This document shows, piece after piece, positions 34,991 to 43,903 of a stretch of DNA of 64,000 nucleotides (within the stretch, counting starts at the first letter, position 1; every line of letters starts with the position of its first letter). Under the pieces are notes generated by a model. The model searched no databases. It had not been told where the DNA came from and saw only the letters and a list, made by a program, of their open reading frames with translations. The stretch spans positions 496,001 through 560,000 of the forward strand of contig NZ_SROX01000001.1 of NCBI RefSeq assembly GCF_013141915.1, read 5' to 3'. The translations under genes and the position numbers were made by a program. The DNA is from Cupriavidus necator. GTDB taxonomy: Bacteria > Pseudomonadota > Gammaproteobacteria > Burkholderiales > Burkholderiaceae.

Positions 34991-35410
34991 TTATTCGCCC
35001 ACGTGGCGCGACTTCCATTGCCCGTTGGACTGCTTGCAGAACCAGCCGCTCCAGTGTTCTTCGGCACTGCCGCGCTTGAGATCTGACTTCAGGCGCCGGC
35101 AAGGCTGGCCCTTGTCGGTCTTGCTCTCGACCGGGGTAATGGTGCCGTCGATCTGCTGGCGCCTTGCCGCGGCCGGATAGGTCCATGCCACAGACTGGCC
35201 ATCGGCCGTATCGTTCAGCGCCGTGCGCACTGACTTGGCCAGCGATGCGCCTTCCTTCTCGTTGAGCGTGCCGATGATGGTGCCGCTCAGGTAGTTGTCG
35301 AAATACGCCTGCGCCGGAGCGGCGCCGAACAGCAGCGCGGCTCCCAGCGCGCCTGCGAATGCGGCACGCAGGGCGAGGCTGGCGTTGGGGATGGTTTGCC
35401 GAGGCAGCAT
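34991..35410 (-). CDS. Exported RT0821/Lpp0805-like surface protein
   Basis: 139 residues. ATG at 35410 (MLPRQTIPNASL) is chosen because AAGGA lies about 7 bases before it; an ATG at 35431 is also in frame. Signal peptide ends after APAQA. The mature part SVRTALNDTADGQSVAW... GQPCRRLKSDL... WFCKQSNGQWK follows the pattern of the 17-kDa surface antigen/RT0821 family, with its two Cys. Function unknown; likely periplasmic or envelope associated. Confidence 0.72.
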   Translation of the reverse strand: MLPRQTIPNASLALRAAFAGALGAALLFGAAPAQAYFDNYLSGTIIGTLNEKEGASLAKSVRTALNDTADGQSVAWTYPAAARRQQIDGTITPVESKTDKGQPCRRLKSDLKRGSAEEHWSGWFCKQSNGQWKSRHVGE

Positions 35411-35612
35411 GACGGTTCCTTGTGGCTTCATGGTGGCGTTCGAGTGGCATTGTAAGCGCAATGCGGGGCGGTGGACGATGATTGCCGGCGCGGCACGCCA
35501 ACCGCGGCAACCTGGCTGCGGTTGACACCTGCCTGACCCTGACCTAGCGTTGATCTCTGCCCCATCGTGCCGCCTGCGCGACGGGCGCCCCATTCCTGCA
35601 AAAGGAGATCCC

Positions 35613-35984
35613 ATGACGCTGCGCTATCTCACTATCGGCCTGGCCGCCGCCTGCGCCTTTGGCACGCTGCACGCCCAGACCGCGGGCAAGGCCGACCAGT
35701 TCAATCCGTACACCGACGGCGCCAGGCAGGACAAATTCAATACCTACACCGACGGTGCGAAGCAGGACAAGTTCAGCCCGTACAGCGACGGCGCAAAAAG
35801 CGATAACGTGACCTCGCTGAACCCGGGTGCCCGGCCTGATCAGATGGAGCCGATCCAGGGCGGGGCGCAGAAGTCTTTTGACTCGTTCAGCCAGGGCGGC
35901 ATGAACAGCGGCAAGTTCGATCCCTATTCCGAAGGCGCCAAGAGCGGCAAGTTTGATCCCTACAGCGAAGGCGCCAAAAAGTAA
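35613..35984 (+). CDS. Exported protein made of eight 12-residue repeats
   Basis: 123 residues with AAAGGAG before the ATG. Signal peptide MTLRYLTIGLAAACAFGTLHA, then QTAGKA, then exactly eight 12-residue units to the stop. The units include DQFNPYTDGARQ, DKFNTYTDGAKQ, DKFSPYSDGAKS, three diverged units, and two nearly identical units GKFDPYSEGAKS/K. Consensus is DKFxPYxDGAKx. In DNA this is a 36-base period from 35694 to 35981. I do not recognise the family. The aromatic and acidic pattern suggests an extended or fibrous periplasmic protein, or metal or surface binding. Confidence 0.85.
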   Translation: MTLRYLTIGLAAACAFGTLHAQTAGKADQFNPYTDGARQDKFNTYTDGAKQDKFSPYSDGAKSDNVTSLNPGARPDQMEPIQGGAQKSFDSFSQGGMNSGKFDPYSEGAKSGKFDPYSEGAKK

Positions 35985-36006
35985 CAGTGTATTAACTGGG
36001 CCGGGC

Positions 36007-36030
36007 GCTCGCCGGGCCGGCCCGGCGAGC
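36007..36030. repeat. 24-base perfect palindrome
   Basis: Arms GCTCGCCGGGCC and GGCCCGGCGAGC meet without a loop, 22 bases after the stop of the repeat-protein gene. No T-run follows. Possibly the transcript end of that gene. The rest of the gap up to the opgG start holds only the promoter described at 36166. Confidence 0.6.
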
Positions 36031-36165
36031 GGGCGCGAGCGCCTGCGCGCACTGCGCTCGCCGAAGCCTGGGGCCAATGTGACCTCATCGTCCGGCAAGC
36101 CAGGCGTGGTGCGGCTTTCGGGCTACCTCACCAACATTTTGTTGCAAACCTTGCGTGATCGAAAC

Positions 36166-36194
36166 GTGACTTTTGCGTCTCGAATTGCTATGGT
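36166..36194 (+). promoter_or_regulatory. Promoter candidate for opgGH
   Basis: Within a locally AT-rich stretch, GTGACT (36166-36171) and TATGGT (36189-36194) are 17 bases apart. This gives a moderate sigma-70-like promoter about 120 bases before the opgG start. Confidence 0.4.
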
Positions 36195-36313
36195 TTATTG
36201 CGCATCGCAACAAACCGGACACGGTGCCCCGCGGGCAACTTGCCCCGCGTCAGGGCCTCGCCGCTCGGCGCCCGGCTCATCTCTTGCCGTGTCCTTCTTC
36301 GTACAGGTCGCCG

Positions 36314-37948
36314 ATGCCGGCCGCTCCGATTCAACCGCTCACCCGGGCATACATGTCACAGATCGCCACGCCACGAATTGCCGAACCGTTTACCTTGCCC
36401 GCGGGGCCGGGTGCCCGTCGCCGCGCCGCGCGGGCCGGTGCACGGATCGCGGGCTGGTTCGGCGTGGGGGCCCTGGGGCTGTTTGCGATGGCGGCCCATG
36501 CGTTCGACTTCGACACCGTCGCGGCGCGTGCGCGCCAGCTGGCGGCGTCGCCTTACAAGGCGCCCGCGCAGAACCTGCCGCGCGAGTTGCGCGAGCTGAC
36601 TTACGAGCGCTACCGCGAGATCGAATACAAGCCAGAGCGCTTCGCCTGGCGCGGCACGCGTTCGCCGTTCGAGCTGTCGTTCTTCCACGAGGGCATGGTG
36701 TTCGACCAGCCCGTGCGCATCCATGAAGTGGTGGGTAACAGCGTGCGTGAATTCCGCTTCGACCCTGCCGCGTTCAACTACGGCCCGCACAAGGTCGATG
36801 CCGCCAAGCTGAAGGGCCTGGGCTACGCCGGGTTCCGCATCCTGTATCCGCTGAACCAGGGCAAGCGCAAGGACGAGCTGGCGTCGTTTCTCGGCGCCAG
36901 CTACTTCCGCGCCCTCGGCAAGGACCAGTGGTACGGGCTGTCGGCACGCGGCCTGGCGGTGGATACCGCGCTCAACTCGGGCGAGGAGTTCCCGCGCTTC
37001 GTTGAATACTGGATCGAGCGCCCGGGCGCCAATGCCAAGGACATCACCATCTATGCGCTGATGGATTCGCGCCGCATGAGCGGGGCGTACCGTTTCACCA
37101 TCAAGCCCGGCGCAGAGACCGCGATGGAGGTCAAGTCGCGCCTCTACCTGCGCGAGAACGTGACCAAGCTTGGCCTCGCGCCGCTGACCAGCATGTACCT
37201 GTACGGCGAGAACCAGCCGTCGCCCGCGCAGGATTTCCGGCCGGAGGTGCATGACTCGGATGGCCTGTCGATCCACCTCGGCACCGGGGAATGGGTCTGG
37301 CGTCCGCTGGTCAATCCCAAGCGGCTGCTGGTGACTTCGTTCGCCGCGACCAATCCGCAGGGGTTCGGGCTGATGCAGCGCGATCGCAGCTTCAACAGTT
37401 ACCAGGAAATCGGCGCATGGTACGAGCGCCGGCCAAGCGGCTGGGTGCAGCCGCGCGGCAACTGGGGCTCGGGCCGGGTGGAGCTGGTGCAGATTCCGAC
37501 GCCGGACGAGACCAATGACAACATCGTCGCGTACTGGGTGCCAGACAACCCGCCCAAGCCGAAGCAGGCCTTCGATTACGAGTACCGCCTGCTGTGGCAG
37601 AAGGACGGCGAACAAGAGCCGCCGCTGTCGTGGGTGACGCAGACCCGCCTGGGCCAGGGCCAGACCCGCAGCAAGGAGGACATGAGCTTTTCGCTGGTGG
37701 TGGACTTCGAAGGCCCGGCCTTCCGCAGGCTGCCCGCAGACGTGCGCATCGACCCGGTGGTTTCGGCCGATGCCAACGGCGAACTGCTGAAGACGTCGGT
37801 GCAGCGCAATGACGCCACCGGCGGCTGGCGCATGACCATGTTGATGCGTCGCAAGGATGAAACCAAGCCGGTAGAGTTGCGCGGCTATCTTCGCAACGGC
37901 AATACAACCCTGTCCGAGACGTGGAGCTACATCTTACCCCCCGCCTAA
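36314..37948 (+). CDS. opgG: Glucan biosynthesis protein G (osmoregulated periplasmic glucans)
   Basis: About 544 residues. The ATG at 36314 has AGG 6 bases before it; ATG at 36353 is an alternative. A basic N-region followed by IAGWFGVGALGLFAMAAHA forms the signal peptide. The mature OpgG/MdoG domain starts FDFDTVAARARQLAASPY and includes LSFFHEGMVFDQPV and FRILYPLN. OpgG is a periplasmic protein needed to make and branch beta-glucans of the OPG type. The 3' end overlaps opgH. Confidence 0.95.
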   Translation: MPAAPIQPLTRAYMSQIATPRIAEPFTLPAGPGARRRAARAGARIAGWFGVGALGLFAMAAHAFDFDTVAARARQLAASPYKAPAQNLPRELRELTYERYREIEYKPERFAWRGTRSPFELSFFHEGMVFDQPVRIHEVVGNSVREFRFDPAAFNYGPHKVDAAKLKGLGYAGFRILYPLNQGKRKDELASFLGASYFRALGKDQWYGLSARGLAVDTALNSGEEFPRFVEYWIERPGANAKDITIYALMDSRRMSGAYRFTIKPGAETAMEVKSRLYLRENVTKLGLAPLTSMYLYGENQPSPAQDFRPEVHDSDGLSIHLGTGEWVWRPLVNPKRLLVTSFAATNPQGFGLMQRDRSFNSYQEIGAWYERRPSGWVQPRGNWGSGRVELVQIPTPDETNDNIVAYWVPDNPPKPKQAFDYEYRLLWQKDGEQEPPLSWVTQTRLGQGQTRSKEDMSFSLVVDFEGPAFRRLPADVRIDPVVSADANGELLKTSVQRNDATGGWRMTMLMRRKDETKPVELRGYLRNGNTTLSETWSYILPPA

Positions 37949-40548
37949 AGCAGCGACCGGCCCAGGCGGCGGCATGCGAGCGCTATCTCGACCGCCTGCC
38001 CGTATCGCCTGAAGCGCGCAGCGAATTGCTGGCCGATAGCCCGAGCATGGCCGCCGGCGCGGCGACACCTGCCACGCCGCTGGCTTCGGTGACGCCGGTG
38101 ATCCCGGTCACGGCTGATGGCCGCGACGCGCAGGAGGCCATCACGCGCCTGCAGTCACGCCTGGCCGGCAAGGACACGCCGCCGGCGCACGGCAGCAGCG
38201 CCTACGCCTCGGTGGGCCGCCGCTTCGCCATGGCTTACGGCAATCCTCAGGTTGGCGGCGCGCCGCTGCTGCGGCGGCGCCAGGACGGCACCGTGAAGGC
38301 CGACACCGGCCCGGCGCCCGAACGCAGCTCGATGGTGCCGCGCCAGTGGCCGCCGCATATCGTTACCGGCTGGCTGCGCAACACGTGGCGCCGCATGCTG
38401 GGCCGCCCGCCCGTGCCCGAGACGTGGGACACCTTGCACGACGGGCCCGACGCCGAAGGCAAATGGCATCCCGCGGGCTCGCACCGCCGCTGGGTGCTGC
38501 TGGGCCTGGTTGCGCTCCAGACCGTGCTGGCGACGTACTTCATGACCAACGTGCTGCCGTACCACGGCACGGATCCGCTCGAGATCGCCATCCTGGTGCT
38601 GTTCGCCATCCTGTTCTCGTGGGTGTCGGCCGGCTTCTGGACGGCGATGATGGGCTTCCTGGTGCTGGCCAAGGGCGGCGACAAGCATTTGATCTCGCGC
38701 TCGGCGGTGCCGGATCGGCCCGACGCGCCGATAGCGCCCGAGGCCCGCACCGCGATCATCATGCCGATCTGCAATGAAGACGTGACGCGCGTCTTCGCGG
38801 GCTTGCGCGCCACCTATGAGTCGCTGGCGCGCACGCCGCACCTGTCCAACTTCGACTTCATCGTGCTGTCGGACAGCGGCAATCCGGACCTGCGCACCGC
38901 CGAGCACGATGCCTGGATGGAACTGTGCCGCGCCGTCGGCGGCTTCGGCCGCATCTTTTACCGCTGGCGCCGCCACCGCGTGAAGCGCAAGACCGGCAAC
39001 GTGGCCGATTTCTGCCGCCGCTGGGGCAGCAAGTACCGCTACATGGTGGTGCTCGACGCCGACAGCGTAATGAGCGGCGACTGCCTGGCCACGCTGGTGC
39101 GGCTGATGGAAGCCAACCCCGGCGCCGGCATCATCCAGACCGCGCCGCTGGCAGTGGGCCGCGAAACGCTTTATGCGCGCGTGCAGCAGTTCGCCACGCG
39201 GGTGTACGGCCCGCTGTTCACCGCCGGGCTGCACTACTGGCAACTGGGCGAGTCGCATTACTGGGGCCACAACGCCATCATCCGCGTCAGGCCGTTCATC
39301 GAACACTGCGCGCTCGCGCCGCTGCCAGGCCGCGGCCCGCTGTCCGGCGAAATCCTGTCGCACGACTTTGTCGAGGCCGCGCTGATGCGCCGCGCCGGCT
39401 GGGGCGTGTGGATTGCCTACGACCTCGAGGGCTCGTATGAAGAGCTGCCGCCGAACCTGCTGGACGAGGTCAAGCGCGACCGCCGCTGGTGCCAGGGCAA
39501 TCTGATGAATTTCCGGCTGTGGCTCAAGCAAGGCTTCCACGTCGTGCACCGCGCGGTGTTCCTGACCGGGATCATGGCGTATCTGTCGGCCCCGCTGTGG
39601 CTGCTGTTCCTGCTGCTGTCCACGGCGATGCTGGCCAAGCACGCGCTGGTGCCGCCGGAATACTTTACGCAGCAATACCAGCTGTTCCCGACCTGGCCCG
39701 AATGGCATCCGGAAAAGGCACTGGCGCTGTTCTCGGCGACGGCCACGCTGCTGTTCCTGCCCAAGCTCGCCAGCGTGGCGCTGCTGATGAAGCAGGCGCG
39801 GCGCTACGGCGGCGCGGTGCAGCTCTTTGCCAGCATGCTGATCGAGGTGCTGTTGTCCGCGCTGCTTGCGCCTACGCGCATGCTGTTCCATACCAAGTTC
39901 GTGATCGCGGCGTACAGCGGCTGGGGCATTTCCTGGAAATCGCCGCCGCGCGAAGATGCCGAGACCACCTGGGGCGAAGCCTTCCGCCGCCACGGCTGGC
40001 ATACCGCGCTGGGGCTGGCGTGGGGCGGGCTGGTGTATTGGCTGAACCCGTCCTATGTGCTGTGGCTGCTGCCGATCGTCGGGTCGCTGGCGCTGTCGAT
40101 CCCGCTTTCGGTAATGCTGTCGCGGGTGTCGCTGGGCCGCGCTTCGCGTAATGTGGGGCTGTTCATGATCCCGGAGGAAACGCTGGTGCCGCGCGAGATC
40201 GTGGAAACGCAGCAGCATGTCGAAAACGCCGCCGAAACGCCGAATTTTGTCGATGCCGTGGTAGACCCGGTCACCAACGCACTGATGTGCGCGACCGCCA
40301 CGCCGCGCGTGGTACAGCCCGAATCGGCACGCAAGCGCCATGAGGCCCTGGTCGAGCATGCGCTGACGCACGGGCCGCGCGCGCTCACGCCGGCGCAGAA
40401 GCATGTGTTGCTCGGCAATCCGTTCGCACTGGCGCGCCTGCATGAACTGGTGTGGGGCTCGCCGCTGGCCGACGCCGGCTGGAAGGACACGCGCATGCTG
40501 GTACGGCGCGCCGCCAACGTGGTGCCGCTGCGACCGCGCGCCGCATAA
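37921..40548 (+). CDS. opgH: Glucans biosynthesis glucosyltransferase H
   Basis: 875 residues starting at a GTG inside the end of opgG (28-base overlap). Homology begins close to it (ERYLDRLPVSPEARSE), so the start must be near. Inner-membrane GT2 family enzyme with about 8 membrane segments. The catalytic D..D..D and processivity motifs are visible in FIVLSDSGNPD, VLDADSVMSGD, LSHDFVEAALMRR and KRDRRWCQGNLMNF. It polymerises glucose from UDP-glucose across the membrane for OpgG. A bidirectional terminator follows. Confidence 0.95.
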   Translation: MELHLTPRLKQRPAQAAACERYLDRLPVSPEARSELLADSPSMAAGAATPATPLASVTPVIPVTADGRDAQEAITRLQSRLAGKDTPPAHGSSAYASVGRRFAMAYGNPQVGGAPLLRRRQDGTVKADTGPAPERSSMVPRQWPPHIVTGWLRNTWRRMLGRPPVPETWDTLHDGPDAEGKWHPAGSHRRWVLLGLVALQTVLATYFMTNVLPYHGTDPLEIAILVLFAILFSWVSAGFWTAMMGFLVLAKGGDKHLISRSAVPDRPDAPIAPEARTAIIMPICNEDVTRVFAGLRATYESLARTPHLSNFDFIVLSDSGNPDLRTAEHDAWMELCRAVGGFGRIFYRWRRHRVKRKTGNVADFCRRWGSKYRYMVVLDADSVMSGDCLATLVRLMEANPGAGIIQTAPLAVGRETLYARVQQFATRVYGPLFTAGLHYWQLGESHYWGHNAIIRVRPFIEHCALAPLPGRGPLSGEILSHDFVEAALMRRAGWGVWIAYDLEGSYEELPPNLLDEVKRDRRWCQGNLMNFRLWLKQGFHVVHRAVFLTGIMAYLSAPLWLLFLLLSTAMLAKHALVPPEYFTQQYQLFPTWPEWHPEKALALFSATATLLFLPKLASVALLMKQARRYGGAVQLFASMLIEVLLSALLAPTRMLFHTKFVIAAYSGWGISWKSPPREDAETTWGEAFRRHGWHTALGLAWGGLVYWLNPSYVLWLLPIVGSLALSIPLSVMLSRVSLGRASRNVGLFMIPEETLVPREIVETQQHVENAAETPNFVDAVVDPVTNALMCATATPRVVQPESARKRHEALVEHALTHGPRALTPAQKHVLLGNPFALARLHELVWGSPLADAGWKDTRMLVRRAANVVPLRPRAA

Positions 40549-40571
40549 GCCGGTTGCACAAGGCAAAAAAA

Positions 40572-40595
40572 CGGCCCGCGCGAGCGGGCCGTTTT
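40572..40595. terminator. Bidirectional intrinsic terminator after opgH
   Basis: Stem CGGCCCGC-GCGA-GCGGGCCG, followed by TTTT and preceded by seven A. It serves both opgH and the convergent gene at 40614. Confidence 0.9.
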
Positions 40596-40613
40596 GCTTG
40601 CGGCGGTCGCCTG

Positions 40614-41201
40614 TCAGCGCAGCGCTGCGCTGCAGATCGGGCCGTTGATATAGACGTCGCCGATGCGGCGCTCACCACGGTCCTTGCGGGTCATGTAGCG
40701 GAACAACATGCTGACGCCCAGCTTGGTCAGGATCTCGACATCGCGGTTCGCACAGATATTGCGCTGCAGTGGCGCGGCGTAATTCACCTCGAAGCTGGCC
40801 AGGTCCAGCATCGGCCCACGGTAGTTGGTCAGTTCCAGCTGGAACAATACGTGTTTGCCCGGAACCGACTGGCAGCGGCGCAGGCGGGTCTCGCCATCGA
40901 TCTCGATCGGCAGGGCGTCGTTGAGCTGTCGGCAGGCGCGCGCCAGCACGTTGTCGGGGCGGGTGGCGTTGCGCAGCAGTTCGGGCACGCCGGCGGCGCC
41001 GGTGTTCTGGCCGGTGGCCGCGCCCTTGAGCATGCGGGCCACCGGGTCGGCTTCATCAGCCGCGGGAACCAGCATCGGGGCGCTGGCATTGCGCAACTGC
41101 GCCGGCGCTGCCTTGGCCGTCAGGGGCAGCGGCAGCAGCAGCACGGCCGCGAGTGCGGCGATGCCTGGCGAAGCGGAAAGCGGCGTGTGTCGTATTCTCA
41201 T
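40614..41201 (-). CDS. Exported protein of unknown function
   Basis: 195 residues from the ATG at 41201 (MRIRHTPLSASPG); the frame opens further upstream with Arg-rich residues that look non-coding. Signal peptide LAAVLLLPLPLTAKA. The mature part has four Cys (ACRQL, RRCQS, NICAN, PICSA), which could make two disulfides, and a folded C-terminal half with FQLELTNYRGPMLDLASFEV and LTKLGVSMLFRYMTRKDR. I do not recognise the family. Not part of an operon; convergent with opgH. Confidence 0.75.
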   Translation of the reverse strand: MRIRHTPLSASPGIAALAAVLLLPLPLTAKAAPAQLRNASAPMLVPAADEADPVARMLKGAATGQNTGAAGVPELLRNATRPDNVLARACRQLNDALPIEIDGETRLRRCQSVPGKHVLFQLELTNYRGPMLDLASFEVNYAAPLQRNICANRDVEILTKLGVSMLFRYMTRKDRGERRIGDVYINGPICSAALR

Positions 41202-41524
41202 GCAGGCTAATGTTGCGGGGACCTGTACTTGCCGTCCCTCTCTGCGAGGCCGACGGCGAGTCTTACGCCGACAGGCTGGCATTGTACCCTCGACCCCGTG
41301 GCGCATGAAAGTCGCGTCCCGCAAGCGCCTTCGCGCTGCGGCGTGGCAGAGGCCATGAACGCCAGGGCCTGACGCCACTATTCACCAATCCTGCCGGGTT
41401 TGCCAGCTTTGCCGGACCCGCCTTCGGCGGGGCAACTGGCAGGCCGGTGGTTCAGCGCGACTGGCCGCAAGCGAGCTTCGCCGGGCCGGCCGCATTGGTT
41501 ATGTTGTGCAACAATTGCGTCTTT

Positions 41525-41562
41525 CCCTGCGCTGCCCGTGCGGTACGGCCACGCAGGGCAGC
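41525..41562 (+). promoter_or_regulatory. Two mutually exclusive stems before the Bcr/CflA-type gene
   Basis: The 386-base gap 41202-41587 holds no gene I can support. Near its end CCCTGCG (41525-41531) can pair with CGCAGGG (41552-41558), or GCTGCCC (41531-41537) with GGGCAGC (41556-41562). Both use the same GGG, so only one can form. They end 25 bases before the ATG and could act as a leader switch for the exporter gene. Confidence 0.3.
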
Positions 41563-41587
41563 GCCATCGCCGTCGGATACTGTCCCC

Positions 41588-42811
41588 ATGCCTCATCCCC
41601 CAAGCGCCGCCTCGACGCCGCGTTTTCCTGCCTGGCTGCTGATCTGCGGCTCGCTGATGGCGATCGCGCCGCTGTCGATCGACATGTACCTGCCGAGTTT
41701 CCCGACGCTGGCGGGCGATCTGGGCGTCGACATCGGCCAGGTCCAGCTGACCCTCGGCGCTTTCCTGGTCGGGCTCGCAATCGGACAAGCCTTCTATGGT
41801 CCCTTCAGCGACCGCTTCGGGCGCAAGCCGCCGCTCTATGTCGGGCTGTGCCTCTACGTGGTTGCTGCCGTGGGCTGCGCGCTGGCGCGCAACGTGGAAT
41901 CGCTGATGCTATGGCGCTTCCTGCAGGCACTGGGGGGCTGCGCCGGCATGGTGATGGCACGGGCGGTGATCCGCGACCGGCTTGAGGCGCATGAATCGGC
42001 GCGGGCGTTTTCCTCGTTGATGCTGGTGATGGGCGTGGCGCCGATCCTGGCGCCGATCATCGGCGGTGCAGTCCTGACCGTATCGGGCTGGCGCGCCATC
42101 TTCTGGGTGCTGGCGGGGGCCGGGCTGCTGATCCTGCTGCTGGTCCACCTGCGCATGGAGGAATCGCTGGATCGCGGCCATGTGGCGCCGCTGCGGCTCG
42201 GCTCCGTGGCCCGCAGCTATGCGGAACTGCTGCGCGACCGGGAGTTCCTGGGCTATTCGCTGTCGGCCGGCTTTGGCTCGGCGGGCATGTTTGCGTATAT
42301 CTCGGGTTCGCCCTTCGTGCTGATCGAACTGCACGGCATCGCGCCTTCGCACTATGGGTTTGTGTTCGGTGCCAATGCGCTGGGGCTGATCACGATGTCG
42401 CAGCTCAATGCCCGGCTGGTGCGCGGGCGTTCGCTCGACCAGGTGCTGGGGGCTACGCTGCTGGCGGCACTTGCCGCGGGGACGGTGCTGGCGGTGGCCG
42501 CACTGGCGGGGATGGCGGTGCTGCCGGTGCTGCTGGCCGGCTTCTTCGTGTTTATCGGTGCGCTGGGTTGCGTCTCGCCGAACGCATCGGCGCTGGCGCT
42601 CGCGCACCAGGGGCATCGCGCCGGCACGGCCTCGGCGTTGATGGGGACGTTGCAGTTTTCGCTCGGCACGCTCGGCGGCGCCGCGGTCAGCGTGTGGCGC
42701 GACGGCAGCGCGCTGCCGCTGGGCGTGGTGATGGCGGCCTGCGGCGCCGGCGCGGTGCTGATGCGCCATTACGGGCGCTCGGGCGCAGCCGCGCGCCCGG
42801 GCACCCGCTGA
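41588..42811 (+). CDS. Bcr/CflA-family multidrug efflux MFS transporter
   Basis: 407 residues with 12 membrane segments. Typical Bcr/CflA N-terminus MAIAPLSIDMYLPSFPTLAGDL, motif A FYGPFSDRFGRKPPLYVG, and motif C-like LMLVMGVAPILAPIIGGAVL. It should export drugs or small metabolites (bicyclomycin, sulfathiazole or Cys-type compounds) with protons. I chose ATG at 41588 because homology starts just after it; the frame is open back to 41447. Confidence 0.9.
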   Translation: MPHPPSAASTPRFPAWLLICGSLMAIAPLSIDMYLPSFPTLAGDLGVDIGQVQLTLGAFLVGLAIGQAFYGPFSDRFGRKPPLYVGLCLYVVAAVGCALARNVESLMLWRFLQALGGCAGMVMARAVIRDRLEAHESARAFSSLMLVMGVAPILAPIIGGAVLTVSGWRAIFWVLAGAGLLILLLVHLRMEESLDRGHVAPLRLGSVARSYAELLRDREFLGYSLSAGFGSAGMFAYISGSPFVLIELHGIAPSHYGFVFGANALGLITMSQLNARLVRGRSLDQVLGATLLAALAAGTVLAVAALAGMAVLPVLLAGFFVFIGALGCVSPNASALALAHQGHRAGTASALMGTLQFSLGTLGGAAVSVWRDGSALPLGVVMAACGAGAVLMRHYGRSGAAARPGTR

Positions 42812-42831
42812 CATCGGCGGCGCGCGCCAGT

Positions 42832-43686
42832 TCAGGCGGCCTGCTGCGCGGCGGCTTGCTGCGCCGCGGCCTGTTGGACCACTACCATGTGGGCCGGCAT
42901 CGGCGCGGCGTAGCCGGCCTGGCCGAAGCATTCGCGAAGGATGCGGTTGGTGTCGAAATAAACTTGCCAGTAATGGTCGTTGTGGCAATAGGGCCGCACC
43001 GCCAGCACCGGGCCAACCAGCGTGAACTCCAGGATTTCGACGTCGACCGGCGGCTCGGCCAGCACGTTGGGAATTTCAGCGATGCGGGTCTTCAGCAGTG
43101 CCACCGCGTCGGCCACGTCGGTGCTGCCGGCCAGTTGCGCTTTCAGTTCCACGCGCCGGAACGCATTGGCGGTGAAATTCTGGATGGTGTCGCTGAAGAT
43201 CTTGTTGTTGCCTATCACGGTCTGGACATTGTCCGGCGTATCCAGCGTGGTCGCGAACAGGCCGATTTCGCGCACCGTGCCGCTTACGCCCCCAATGGTG
43301 ACGAAGTCGCCCACCTTGAACGGACGCAGCACCACCAGGAAGGCGCCGGCGGCGAAGTTTGCCATCAGCCCCGACCAGGCCATGCCGATGGCCACGCCGG
43401 CGGCGGCGATCAGCGCGGCAAAGGTGGTGGTCTGGATGCCGAAGAAGCCGAGGATGCCGATCACCAGCACCACGTTCAGCGTCACGGTGACGATGGAGCC
43501 GACATAGCGCAGCAGCGTGGGATCGACCTTCTGCTTGCCGAGCGCGTTCTGCACCATGCGCACCACGACGTGGATCAACCAGCGGCCAATGACCCAGAAG
43601 GCGAGGGCCGCCAGGATCTTGACGCCGAATTCGGTTGCGTAGGCGACCACCAGGGTCTTGAGGTTGTCGAAGGTAGAGGCATCCAT
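42832..43686 (-). CDS. Small-conductance mechanosensitive channel, MscS family
   Basis: 284 residues with AAAGGAATA before the ATG. Three N-terminal membrane segments; the pore helix TM3 is the Gly/Ala-rich FAALIAAAGVAIGMAWSGLM. The beta domain begins FKVGDFVTIGGVSGTV, followed by the conserved region DTPDNVQTVIGNNKIFSD. It opens under membrane tension to release solutes on osmotic downshift. The C-terminus ends in an unusual run of Ala/Gln (QQAAAQQAAAQQAA). Confidence 0.93.
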   Translation of the reverse strand: MDASTFDNLKTLVVAYATEFGVKILAALAFWVIGRWLIHVVVRMVQNALGKQKVDPTLLRYVGSIVTVTLNVVLVIGILGFFGIQTTTFAALIAAAGVAIGMAWSGLMANFAAGAFLVVLRPFKVGDFVTIGGVSGTVREIGLFATTLDTPDNVQTVIGNNKIFSDTIQNFTANAFRRVELKAQLAGSTDVADAVALLKTRIAEIPNVLAEPPVDVEILEFTLVGPVLAVRPYCHNDHYWQVYFDTNRILRECFGQAGYAAPMPAHMVVVQQAAAQQAAAQQAA

Positions 43687-43903
43687 CGGCGTATTCCTTT
43701 CATGTTGGTGTGACGGTCAGCCGCCGACCCAACAATCCCCGAACCAGCCGGCCGCTGCGTGCGAGCCCCTGCGCGCCGTGGCGGCGCAATCCCTGGGCAC
43801 GGCAATTATTGAGAGGCCGCGCGCGGAAGTGCAAGCAAATAATTGTTAAGACAAGCCGCGTTGCACGGCTCGTCTGTTTATTTCGGAAATGCGCTGGCGG
43901 GTA

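Noticed and set aside
35694-35981. 36-base direct repeats as a possible CRISPR array
   Set aside because: The repeats are contiguous without spacers, diverge codon-wise and encode a periodic protein. No cas genes are in the window.
36007-36030. Palindrome as an intrinsic terminator of the repeat-protein gene
   Set aside because: No T-run follows it, so I list it only as a palindrome.
38155-40566. 803-codon open frame on the minus strand across opgH
   Set aside because: It is antisense to a clearly conserved glucosyltransferase gene, is rich in Arg, His and Gln, and shows no domain. Long antisense frames are expected in GC-rich DNA.
41447-41587. N-terminal extension of the Bcr/CflA-type protein
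   Set aside because: The extra 47 residues show no homology and overlap the leader stems; the family start fits ATG at 41588.
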